DNA from: Pelomonas caseinilytica
Lineage (GTDB): Bacteria; Pseudomonadota; Gammaproteobacteria; Burkholderiales; Burkholderiaceae_C
Assembly: GCF_021353235.1 (NCBI RefSeq)
Contig: NZ_JAJTWT010000006.1
Location: 186,001-250,000, forward strand
Length of the DNA: 64,000 bases
Reading direction: 5' to 3'
Each line of letters starts with the position of its first letter. The first letter of the stretch is position 1. Below are positions 43,484 through 50,948 of the stretch, one piece after another. A model generated the notes under the pieces. That model did no database searches. It worked only from the letters and a program-made list of their open reading frames with translations, and was not told the DNA's origin. The position numbers were made by a program, and so were the translations under genes.

Positions 43484-45604
43484 TTAGCGGGCTTCGGCGG
43501 TGGCGCTGCCGCGCCAGCTCTCGAAGTCGCGCAAGTCCATCGGCCGCGCCAGCAGATAGCCCTGGACGAGGTCGCAGCCGCAGGCCCGCACGCAGGCCAG
43601 CTCGGCCTCGTTCTCGACGCCCTCGGCGGTGACCGTCAGGCCCAGGCCCTGGCCCACGCCGACGATGGACTTCAGCAGGGCCTGGCGGCGTGGGTCGCGG
43701 TCCACGTCCTGCACGAAGCTGCGGTCGATCTTGAGTTCGTCCACCGGCAGGTGCTGCAGGTAGGCCAGCGACGATTGCCCGGTGCCGAAGTCGTCGATGG
43801 CCAGGCGCACGCCCCAGGCCTTGAGCGCGTTGAGCACCGCGATGGGGTCGGCGCCGCTGGCCATCAGGCCGGTCTCGGTCACCTCCAGCTGCAGCTGGGC
43901 GGGATCGACGCGGTATTCGGACAGCAGGGCCGCGAGGCGGGCCGGCAGGGTCTGGTCCTGGATGTCGAGCGTGGAGATGTTGACGGCGATGGTCAGCGGC
44001 TCCTGGCCCTGGGCCTCCCACTCGGCCAGGGTCCGCACCGCGCGGGCCAGCATCCAGTCGGTGATCTGGCGGATGCGTCCGCTGCGCTCGGCGAAGGGGA
44101 TGAAGTCGCCCGGCGGCAGCCAGCCGCGCTGCGGGTGCTGCCAGCGCACGAGGGCCTCGGCGCCGGTGATGCGGCCGGTCTTCAGGCAGCGCTTGGGCTG
44201 CAGGAACTGGCGCAGCTGGTCCTGCTGGATGGCGGCGGCCAGGTCGGAAAGCAGGCTCAGGTGCAGGGCCCGGGCGGCCTCGGCGCCGGGGTTGTAGACG
44301 GCCACGGCCTGGCGCAGCCGCTTGGCTTCGAACATGGCCTGCTCGGCGCGGCGCAGCAGGGTCTCGGTGTCGGGCGCGTGCTCGGGCCAGTGCGCGACGC
44401 CGAGGGACACGGAGAGGTCCAGCGACTGGCCCTGCCAGGACAGCTTGTGCTCGACCTCTTCGCGCAATTGGGCCGCCAGGGCCGCGCCGTGGTCCAGGCG
44501 CAGCACCGGCGCCAGCGCGGCGAAGGTGCCGCCGGCCAGGCGCCCGTAGGCCGCCACGCCTTCGAACAGCGTCTGCAGCTTGGCCGCGGCGCCGCGCAGC
44601 AGGGCGTCGCCCGCCTCGAAGCCGAGCACGCCGTTGACGGCCTTGAGCCGGTCCACGTCGATGCAGATCAGCACCGCCAGCCGTTCCCGCTCGGGCAGGC
44701 TGGCAAGCAGCCGGTCGCCGTCGGCGATGAAGCGGGCGCGCTGGGGCAGGCCGGTCAGCAGATCCACGTCGGCCAGGCGGCGCAGTTCGGCCTCGCGCTC
44801 GCCGACGGCGGCGGCCATGGTGTTCATGGCGGCGGCCATGTGGCCGACCTCGTCGGCCGAATCGACGGCGATGCGGTGGCCGTACTCGCCGCGGGCGATC
44901 AGCTCGGCGCCGTCCTCAGCGCGCTTGAGGGGGTTGATGATGGAGCGCGTGACGCCCACCGCGAGCAGGGCGCCGGCCACCAGGGCGCCGATGCACAAGG
45001 CCAGCACGCCGGTGCGGTCGGCGTCGATCTGGTCGCGCAGCTCGCGGGCCTTGGCGGTGCCGGCCCGCTCCTCGCTGGCGGCGAGCTGGTGGATGGCGCC
45101 GACGAAGAGGGACAGGGCCGACTCGGTGTCGCCGCCCAGCAGGGCGCGCGCGGCCTGGAAGTCGTCGCGCTCGATGAGGTCGCGCACCGCCACGTAGCTG
45201 GCGCGGTAGTCGGCCAGGCGCTGGCGCACCTCTTCCAGCCGTTCGCTGCGCGGGCCTGGCGGCAGCACCAGGGCCAGGCGCTGCATGGCGTCGTCCAGGC
45301 GCGCGTTGGACGAGGAGATCTCGGGGTAGGCCGCCACGCGCAGCTCGCCGTCGGGGCTCATCAGCACCAGCAGCTTGCGGGCGGCAGCCTCGGCGTTGCG
45401 GTTGATCTCGTTGACCGAATCGCGGATGGCGGCCTGCTCGTCGACGATGCGGTTCAGGGCCTCGGACAGGCCGGTCAGCCGTACCACCGACAGCGCCGCC
45501 AGGCCCAGCAGCAACAGCAGCAGCAGGCCGAAGGCCAGGCCCAGCCGCGTGCGGATGCGCAGGCGCCGGGACAGCCTGGCCAGCGGCCTGGCCGGTGCCG
45601 TCAT
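43484..45604 (-). CDS. Membrane HAMP protein with degenerate GGDEF and intact EAL domain
   Basis: The 706-residue protein has TM1 (about 21-41), a periplasmic four-helix sensor (about 43-198), TM2 (about 199-218), HAMP (219-271), GGDEF (about 288-440) and EAL (about 450-700). The GGDEF signature reads AGGTF at 357-361, so cyclase activity is not expected. The EAL site looks complete: GAEALVRW (481-488), VNISTLDIQ, ETGLM, LAIDDFGTGQSS (611-622), ELKIDRSFV and AEGVEN. It should be a c-di-GMP phosphodiesterase regulated from the periplasm. It lies 25 bases after mgsA. Confidence 0.92.
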   Translation of the reverse strand: MTAPARPLARLSRRLRIRTRLGLAFGLLLLLLLGLAALSVVRLTGLSEALNRIVDEQAAIRDSVNEINRNAEAAARKLLVLMSPDGELRVAAYPEISSSNARLDDAMQRLALVLPPGPRSERLEEVRQRLADYRASYVAVRDLIERDDFQAARALLGGDTESALSLFVGAIHQLAASEERAGTAKARELRDQIDADRTGVLALCIGALVAGALLAVGVTRSIINPLKRAEDGAELIARGEYGHRIAVDSADEVGHMAAAMNTMAAAVGEREAELRRLADVDLLTGLPQRARFIADGDRLLASLPERERLAVLICIDVDRLKAVNGVLGFEAGDALLRGAAAKLQTLFEGVAAYGRLAGGTFAALAPVLRLDHGAALAAQLREEVEHKLSWQGQSLDLSVSLGVAHWPEHAPDTETLLRRAEQAMFEAKRLRQAVAVYNPGAEAARALHLSLLSDLAAAIQQDQLRQFLQPKRCLKTGRITGAEALVRWQHPQRGWLPPGDFIPFAERSGRIRQITDWMLARAVRTLAEWEAQGQEPLTIAVNISTLDIQDQTLPARLAALLSEYRVDPAQLQLEVTETGLMASGADPIAVLNALKAWGVRLAIDDFGTGQSSLAYLQHLPVDELKIDRSFVQDVDRDPRRQALLKSIVGVGQGLGLTVTAEGVENEAELACVRACGCDLVQGYLLARPMDLRDFESWRGSATAEAR

Positions 45605-45629
45605 GCCGGCATCCCTGGGACGGAGGGCG

Positions 45630-46001
45630 TCATGAACCGGCGCTCCAGCGTCCAAGCAGCAGCCGGGCAGTGGCCACATTGGTGGCGCAGGGCACGTCGT
45701 GCACGTCGCAGGCGCGCACCAGGGCGTTGATGTCGGGCTCGTGGGGTTGGGGCGTCATGGGGTCGCGCAGGAAGATGACGCCGTCGAGCTCGCCGACGGC
45801 CAGCCGCGCCCCGATCTGCAGGTCGCCCCCCAGCGGGCCGCTGAGCATGCGCTCGATGGTGAGGCCATGGGCCTCGGCCAGGCGCGCGCCCGTCGTACCC
45901 GTGGCGACCAGCTGGCAGCGGCGCAGCAGCGGCAGGAACTCCGCGGCGAGGGTGATCATGGCGTCCTTGCGGCCATCGTGGGCGATCAATGCGAGCTTCA
46001 T
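45630..46001 (-). CDS. mgsA: Methylglyoxal synthase
   Basis: The 123-residue enzyme converts dihydroxyacetone phosphate to methylglyoxal and phosphate. [24 protein letters not shown] (phosphate binding), [34 protein letters not shown] and [15 protein letters not shown] are all diagnostic; the catalytic Asp residues are in place. It is somewhat shorter than the enteric enzyme at the N-terminus, as in many relatives. Confidence 0.95.
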   Translation of the reverse strand: MKLALIAHDGRKDAMITLAAEFLPLLRRCQLVATGTTGARLAEAHGLTIERMLSGPLGGDLQIGARLAVGELDGVIFLRDPMTPQPHEPDINALVRACDVHDVPCATNVATARLLLGRWSAGS

Positions 46002-46212
46002 GTCTGAGCGGGGCCGTGGGTCTGAAAGGGATTGACGTTACACGCAAGGCGAAGGCCCGGGCGCGCAAGACTTGGCACATTGCCACGCTCGGCGCCCCGG
46101 CGTAGGACTTGTTACCAGGATGTACCCGGCGCGCCGGCCTGGCCGGCTGCTGCCAGATCCTGGCAGCGGCCCGCGGCAGCATGCCGCCTTCAAGAACCCT
46201 TGCCGCACCGCC

Positions 46213-47034
46213 ATGAACTTCCGCCAGCTCCACCGGGGCCCGCAGCTCCTGAAGATCGCCAACGTCTGGGACGCCGGCAGCGCCGTCCTGGTCCAGGCCC
46301 TGGGCGCGCCGGCCCTGGCCACCACCAGCGCCGGGCTGGCCTGGGCCCTGGGCTATGCGGACGGCAACCACATGCCCATCGAGGAGCACGCGGCGGCCGT
46401 CCGGCGCATCGCCCGGGTGGCCCGCGTCCCGGTCAGCGTCGACAGCGAGGCAGGCTACAGCGATGACCCGGCGACGGCAGCAGGCCACGTCATGCGCCTC
46501 GTCGAGGCCGGTGCCGCGGGCATCAACCTGGAAGACGGTGCCGGCCCGGCGGCGCTGCTGTGCCGCAAGGTCGAGGCCATCAAGGCCGCGGCAGCCCGTG
46601 CGGGGGTGGACGTCTTCGTCAATGCCCGCTGCGACGTCTGGCTCAAGCGCCTGGCGCCGGGGCGCGAGGTGGAGGAGACGCTGGCGCGGGCCCGCGACTA
46701 CGCCGCAGCCGGGGCCGATGGCCTGTTCGCGGCTGGCGCCACGGTCGAGGCGGACATTGCCGCCCTGGTGGCCGGCCAGCCGCTGCCGTTGAACGTGATG
46801 GCGCGGCCGGCGATGCCGGGGCTCGAAGCGCTGCAGCGCCTGGGCGTGCGCCGCCTGAGCGCCGGCAGCGCCATCGCCGAGGCGGCCTGGGGACGCGCCC
46901 GGCGGGCTGCGGAAGGCTTCCTCGCCGAGGGCGCCTGCGAGGCGCTGTTCGAGGGCGCGGCGCCGTATCCGGAGATCAACAACGCCTTGGGCGCAGCCTC
47001 TCAGTTGGCCATGGGGCTGCACACCACCAGCTGA
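46213..47034 (+). CDS. Isocitrate lyase/PEP mutase family protein
   Basis: The 273-residue TIM-barrel protein has LLKIANVWDAGSAVLVQALG, TTSAGLAWALGYADG, PVSVDSEAGYSDDP, GAAGINLEDGAGP and FVNARCDVWL, the metal-binding and active-site strands of the PEP mutase superfamily. The KKCGH motif of isocitrate lyases is absent. Relatives act as oxaloacetate decarboxylase-like or C-C lyases; substrate unknown. It is followed at once by a family A repeat. Confidence 0.88.
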   Translation: MNFRQLHRGPQLLKIANVWDAGSAVLVQALGAPALATTSAGLAWALGYADGNHMPIEEHAAAVRRIARVARVPVSVDSEAGYSDDPATAAGHVMRLVEAGAAGINLEDGAGPAALLCRKVEAIKAAAARAGVDVFVNARCDVWLKRLAPGREVEETLARARDYAAAGADGLFAAGATVEADIAALVAGQPLPLNVMARPAMPGLEALQRLGVRRLSAGSAIAEAAWGRARRAAEGFLAEGACEALFEGAAPYPEINNALGAASQLAMGLHTTS

Positions 47035-47049
47035 TGAAACGAGGTATTT

Positions 47050-47189
47050 GCGGGCCGAGCGCTGGGCCGCCCCCGAGCCGGCCCGCGCTGGCGATGTGCT
47101 TGCGGCTCGATGCCGCAAGCATCGCCGCCCCCCAGGGGGGCGGACCAGACACGCGCCGCGTTCAGCGCGCGGGGCTGGGCCGGGGGCCG
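47050..47189 (-). repeat. Intergenic repeat family A, full inverted copy
   Basis: Reverse complement of the 36625-36763 copy: GCGGGCCGAGCGCTGGGCC, the hairpin GATGTGCTTGCGGC..GCCGCAAGCATC, a CCCCCC..GGGGGG core and GCGTTCAGCGC. It fills the convergent gap between the PEP-mutase-like gene and the secreted-protein gene ending at 47192. Confidence 0.9.
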
Positions 47190-47191
47190 TT

Positions 47192-47830
47192 TCACTGAAC
47201 GCCGACGCGGATCTGCAGCTCGCGCTGCGGCTGGCCGGCCGCGTCGCGGCTGCTGACCGTGCCGCGGGCTGACGGCGCGCCGGCGCTGCCGGTGCGGGCG
47301 ACGGCCTGCCAGCGTTCCAGCGGCAGGTCCAGCGTGGACTCGAAGCGGCCGGCCTCGTCCTCCACCGAAAAGGCCAGCCGCACCGGGGCGCGTCCGCCGG
47401 GCCAGCTCGGCTGGACGGCGATGGACTGGACGTCGCGGCGCTGCGCCGGTCGCGGGCTGGCGTAGACGCGGCGCACGGCGCTGGCCGGCGCGGCCGAGGG
47501 ATCGATCTCGACGACGGCATCCACCGGCTGCAGCGGCTCCACGGACGTGAGCGTCAGCCGGGCGCGTTCGCCGTTGCGCACCAGCAGGCGCTGCACCGGC
47601 GCCGGGGCGGGCTGGGCGGTCGAGGTGACGAGGCCGGGCCCGCGTGGCGAGACCGAACCGGCCGTGCCGACCACGACGGCGCCGTCGCGCACGCCCGCCT
47701 GGGCCGATGCGGGCAGTTGGCTGTCCACCCAGCGCAGCTCGACGAGCAGCGTCACGGCCGGCGGTGCCGCCGCGGCTGGACCGGCGGCGAGGGCAGCCAG
47801 AACGAGAAGGAGGGCGGAGCGGCGTTGCAT
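47192..47830 (-). CDS. Secreted hypothetical protein
   Basis: A 212-residue protein with a signal peptide (SALLLVLAALAAGPAAAAPP). The mature part looks all-beta: VTLLVELRWVDSQLPASA, VQRLLVRNGERARLTLTS, VQSIAVQPSWPGGRAPVRL and RELQIRVGVQ, with a Ser/Pro/Ala-rich loop between. No family recognised. It follows the EamA gene on the same strand with a 10-base gap. Confidence 0.7.
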   Translation of the reverse strand: MQRRSALLLVLAALAAGPAAAAPPAVTLLVELRWVDSQLPASAQAGVRDGAVVVGTAGSVSPRGPGLVTSTAQPAPAPVQRLLVRNGERARLTLTSVEPLQPVDAVVEIDPSAAPASAVRRVYASPRPAQRRDVQSIAVQPSWPGGRAPVRLAFSVEDEAGRFESTLDLPLERWQAVARTGSAGAPSARGTVSSRDAAGQPQRELQIRVGVQ

Positions 47831-47840
47831 GCGGCGAGTG

Positions 47841-48731
47841 TCAGGCCTGGGCCGGCCGTCGCAGCAGCCGGGGGGCGAACAGGTTGATGGCCAGCCCGCC
47901 CATCACCAGGGCGGCGGCCAGGAGTTTCCAGCCAGGCAGGGGTTCGCCCAGCAGCAGGCTGGCCGAGCCCATGCCGAAGACGGGCACGAGCAGGGCCATG
48001 GGCACGATGCGGCCGGCGGGGTGGCGGGCCAGCAGCCAGCTCCAGACGCCGTAGCCGAAGAGCGTGTTGCCGACCGATTGCCACAGCACGGCGGCCCAGG
48101 TGCCGGGGCCGGAGGCGGCCAGGCCGGCGGCGATCTGCGCGGGGCCGTCGAGGAGGAGGGCCAGCACCAGCAGCGGCGGCACGGCGAAGGCGCTGCTCCA
48201 GACGACGTAGGCCAGCATGTCGATGCGGCCGGCGCGCTGGGTCAGGAGGTTGGCGCAGGCCCAGGCGAAGGCGGCGGCCAGCACCATGGCGACGCCCAGC
48301 GGCGTGGTCGTGCCGTCGGTGTGCGAGGCGATGACGGCCACGCCGCCGGCCGCCAGCACGAGGCCGAGCCATTGCATGCCGACGACCTTTTCCTTGCGGA
48401 TGCGCACCGCCAGCAGCAGCGTGAAGAAGACCTGGGTCTGCACGACGAGGGAGGCCAGGCCCGGGGAGATGTGCCCGCGCATGGCGAGGTAGAGCAGCCC
48501 GAACTGGCCCACGCCGATGAGCACGCCGTAGGCGGCCAGGTTGCCCCAGCCCACGGCCGGCCGGCGCAGGAAGAAGCAGGCCGGCACGAGGGCGAAGCTG
48601 AAGCGCAGCACGGCCAGCGTCATGGGCGGCAGGGTGTCGAGGGCGACCTTGATGACGACGAAGTTGCTGCCCCAGATCGCCACGACGGCGAGGGCGAGCA
48701 GCAGGTGGCGCAGGGGCAGTGAGGGGTTCAT
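47841..48731 (-). CDS. EamA-like DMT family exporter
   Basis: The 296-residue protein has ten hydrophobic segments and two EamA repeats. The start (LLALAVVAIWGSNFVVIKVA, then MTLAVLRFSFALVPACFFL) is close to EamA, an exporter of O-acetylserine and cysteine, as I recall it. Other DMT substrates are possible. It is followed by the secreted unknown gene on the same strand. Confidence 0.88.
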   Translation of the reverse strand: MNPSLPLRHLLLALAVVAIWGSNFVVIKVALDTLPPMTLAVLRFSFALVPACFFLRRPAVGWGNLAAYGVLIGVGQFGLLYLAMRGHISPGLASLVVQTQVFFTLLLAVRIRKEKVVGMQWLGLVLAAGGVAVIASHTDGTTTPLGVAMVLAAAFAWACANLLTQRAGRIDMLAYVVWSSAFAVPPLLVLALLLDGPAQIAAGLAASGPGTWAAVLWQSVGNTLFGYGVWSWLLARHPAGRIVPMALLVPVFGMGSASLLLGEPLPGWKLLAAALVMGGLAINLFAPRLLRRPAQA

Positions 48732-48747
48732 GGGTTCCGTGTGTTTG

Positions 48748-48887
48748 AGGGCCGAGCGCCGGGCCGCTCCCAAGCCGGCCCGCGCAGGCGATGTGCTTGC
48801 CGGTCGATCCGGCAAGCATCGCCGTCCCCACGGGGGACCGACCGGGCTCGCCGGCGTTCAGCCGAGCGAGATTGGGCGAGGGGCTTC
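48748..48887 (-). repeat. Intergenic repeat family A, full inverted copy, overlapping a gene end
   Basis: Same orientation as 47050-47189: GGCCGAGCGCCGGGCCGC, hairpin GATGTGCTTGCCGG..CCGGCAAGCATC, GTCCCC..GGGGGAC, and GGGCGAGGGGCTTCA. The last 30 bases lie inside the diguanylate cyclase gene and encode its final residues. Confidence 0.9.
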
Positions 48888-49997
48888 ATCTGTCACGGTC
48901 CGATTGCGGCCTTCGGCCTTGGCCTGGTAGAGCAGCCGGTCGGCGCGGGCGAGGGTCTGGTCGAGGGTGTCGCCATGGCGGTGGCCGGTCAGGCCGATGG
49001 AGGCGGTGACGCCCACCGTGCCGCCGCCGGCCTCCACGCGCAGGGCGGCCACCTGCAGGCGCAGCCGCTCCAGGCCGGCGATGGCCGGCGGCATGGAGGT
49101 GTCGGGCAGCAGGACGACGAACTCCTCGCCGCCCCAGCGTGCGAGCACGTCCGTCGCGCGCAATGCCGCCTGGCCGGCCTGGGCGAAAGCGCGCAGCACG
49201 GCGTCGCCGGTCGCATGGCCGTGCTCGTCGTTGATGCGCTTGAAGTGGTCGAGGTCCACCAGGGCGATGCAGAAATCGTGGTGGTGGCGCAGGGAGCGCA
49301 GCAGCTCCTGGTCCATCAGGGCCTGCATCTGGCGGCGGTTGGGCAGGCCGGTCAGTTCGTCGCGGGTGGCGATGGCCTGCAGCTGGGCCAGGGCGCGTGC
49401 CAGTTCCTCGCGCTGCTCGGACAGGCGGCGGCGGATGCGGCTCAACCGTGCCGTCAGCATCGCCACCGCCGGCAGCATGAAGGACAGCATCAGGAAGTGG
49501 CCGATCTCGACGGCCGGCGGATAGGCCGCGGGGCGCAGCCCGGCCATGAAGGCCATGACGGCACCGAACAGCGCCAGCGCCCCGAAGCTCAGGGCATAGG
49601 CGCTGCGCGCGCGCAGCTGGAACATGCCGAACATCAGGATCAGGGTCAGCACCGGAAAGACGGCGCCGCGCAGCGGGCCTGCCTGCGCATAGCCAAGGGC
49701 GGCGGCCACGAGGGCGAAGGCGATCTGCTGGCTGGTCAGCGAGGGGTCGCGAAAGCGCAGCGACCAGCCGCTGCGGATGGCGGCGTAGAAAGCCACCATG
49801 CCGCCGAGCGAGCAGGCCGTCCAGCCCCACAGCAGGACGCCCCGCTCGCCGCCGCCGACGTGGACGGCGTAGTGCAGGGCGGCGATGCTGATGACCATCA
49901 GGGCCATGGCCAGCGAGGTCTGGCGCAGGCGCAGGCGCTGGGCGGACTCGGTGCCCAGCCACAGGTCGATCAGCCGATGCGTGCGAGAGGCCGCCAT
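48858..49997 (-). CDS. Membrane diguanylate cyclase
   Basis: The 379-residue protein has about six hydrophobic segments in the first 190 residues (a MASE-like sensor), then a GGDEF domain with DELTGLPNRRQMQ, LVDLDHFKRINDEHGHATGD and the intact signature ARWGGEEFVVLLP. It should make c-di-GMP. The C-terminal residues EAPRPISLG are encoded by a family A repeat. It opposes the EAL protein at 43484 in function, but is a separate transcript. Confidence 0.93.
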   Translation of the reverse strand: MAASRTHRLIDLWLGTESAQRLRLRQTSLAMALMVISIAALHYAVHVGGGERGVLLWGWTACSLGGMVAFYAAIRSGWSLRFRDPSLTSQQIAFALVAAALGYAQAGPLRGAVFPVLTLILMFGMFQLRARSAYALSFGALALFGAVMAFMAGLRPAAYPPAVEIGHFLMLSFMLPAVAMLTARLSRIRRRLSEQREELARALAQLQAIATRDELTGLPNRRQMQALMDQELLRSLRHHHDFCIALVDLDHFKRINDEHGHATGDAVLRAFAQAGQAALRATDVLARWGGEEFVVLLPDTSMPPAIAGLERLRLQVAALRVEAGGGTVGVTASIGLTGHRHGDTLDQTLARADRLLYQAKAEGRNRTVTDEAPRPISLG

Positions 49998-50082
49998 GCC
50001 GCTAGCCTAACCGCGAGGCCGCGCCGCGCGGTGCCAGGGCTTGCCCTCCGGGGCGCGGGCGCGGTGCTTGTGCACGCCGCCT

Positions 50083-50580
50083 TCAGCCTTTCAGGTGGCC
50101 CAGGGGCAGGGCGCCGCCGGCCTTGACCTCGCCCAGGGAGAAGCTGGTGTGGATGTCCTTGACGTTGGGCAGGTTGAGCAGGGTGTTGATCGAGAAGCGC
50201 GAGAACGCGTCCAGGTCGGTGGCCATGACCTGCAGCTCGAAGGTGCCGGTGCCGGAGATGTAATGGCAGGCGATGACCTCGGGCAGTCGCCGGATCTCGT
50301 CCTCCAGCGCCTTGGTGGCCGCGCCGGCGCTGCGTTCGGCGTCCACGCGCACGAAGGCCAGCACGCCCAGGCCGACCTTGCGGCGGTCGAGTTCGGCGCG
50401 GTAGCCGGTGATGTAGCCCTGCTCCTCCAGCCACTTGACGCGCCGCCAGGTGGGCGCGGCCGACAGGCCGATGCGCTGGGCCAGTTCGGCGTTGGACTGC
50501 CGGGCGTCCCGCTGCAGCTCGGCCAGGATGGCGATGTGGTAGCGGTCGAGGGCCTCGGGGGTGGTTTCTTCGGAGCTCAT
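50083..50580 (-). CDS. Lrp/AsnC family transcriptional regulator
   Basis: The 165-residue protein has an N-terminal helix-turn-helix (ILAELQRDARQSNAELAQRI, LSAAPTWRRVKWLEEQGYI) and a RAM ligand domain (LGVLAFVRVDAE, EVIACHYISGTGTFELQVMA). Such proteins usually sense amino acids. It diverges from the indolepyruvate oxidoreductase gene, which degrades aromatic amino-acid-derived keto acids, so that gene is its likely target. Confidence 0.93.
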   Translation of the reverse strand: MSSEETTPEALDRYHIAILAELQRDARQSNAELAQRIGLSAAPTWRRVKWLEEQGYITGYRAELDRRKVGLGVLAFVRVDAERSAGAATKALEDEIRRLPEVIACHYISGTGTFELQVMATDLDAFSRFSINTLLNLPNVKDIHTSFSLGEVKAGGALPLGHLKG

Positions 50581-50636
50581 GGTTTGCCCTGATCGGCGAA
50601 ATGGCGATACATATTCAAACGCAATTTCTTTGATTG

Positions 50637-50651
50637 GGCAACAATATTGCC
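50637..50651. promoter_or_regulatory. 15-base dyad, candidate Lrp/AsnC site
   Basis: GGCAA at 50637-50641 and TTGCC at 50647-50651 form a symmetric 15-base site with an AT-rich centre (CAATA), 57 bases upstream of the lrp-like start codon. Size and symmetry fit Lrp/AsnC half-sites, but no consensus for this protein is known to me. Confidence 0.45.
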
Positions 50652-50795
50652 GTGGATGAGGAATTCCGGCGCGATTGAGAAAGCATCCGGCGCCCCGATT
50701 TCCCTACACTGCCCGATCCGGCCATACTGGCCCATGGCCCGCGCGCCGGCCCCACGAGGGCCGCCCGTCCTGGCCGCCATCCTGGAGCCCCACCG

Positions 50796-50948
50796 ATGAA
50801 CGCCCCGCTGCCCGAACACGTCCTGCGCGCCCTCAAGGAGGTTTCGCTCGACGACAAGTTGCGAAGCAACTTGAACCACAAATTGCGCACCGGCGTAGCC
50901 GGTCGCGGATTTGGCGTCGAGCTGGCGGCACAAGGAGGCTGGCAATGA
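50796..50948 (+). CDS. 50-residue leader ORF copying the N-terminus of the downstream gene
   Basis: ATG at 50796 (GGAG 8 bases before) opens a 50-codon frame ending in TGA at 50946-50948, which overlaps the ATG of the next gene (50945). Its first 21 residues, MNAPLPEHVLRALKEVSLDD then K, match the N-terminus of the oxidoreductase at 17 of 21 positions. The DNA differs at many third codon positions, but GTTTCGCTCGACGACAA is identical. After that the frame runs through hairpin-rich DNA and ends in AAQGGWQ, providing AAGGAGG as ribosome binding site for the main gene. It may be a leader peptide, a remnant of a second paralogue, or both. Confidence 0.6.
   Translation: MNAPLPEHVLRALKEVSLDDKLRSNLNHKLRTGVAGRGFGVELAAQGGWQ
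50855..50915 (+). repeat. Double hairpin (REP-like) inside the leader ORF
   Basis: CAAGTTGC-GAA-GCAACTTG at 50855-50873 is a perfect 8-pair hairpin. A second structure follows, with CAAAT..ATTTG outside and ACCGGC-GTA-GCCGGT inside. The first begins exactly where similarity to the main gene stops, which suggests an inserted element. Confidence 0.65.
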
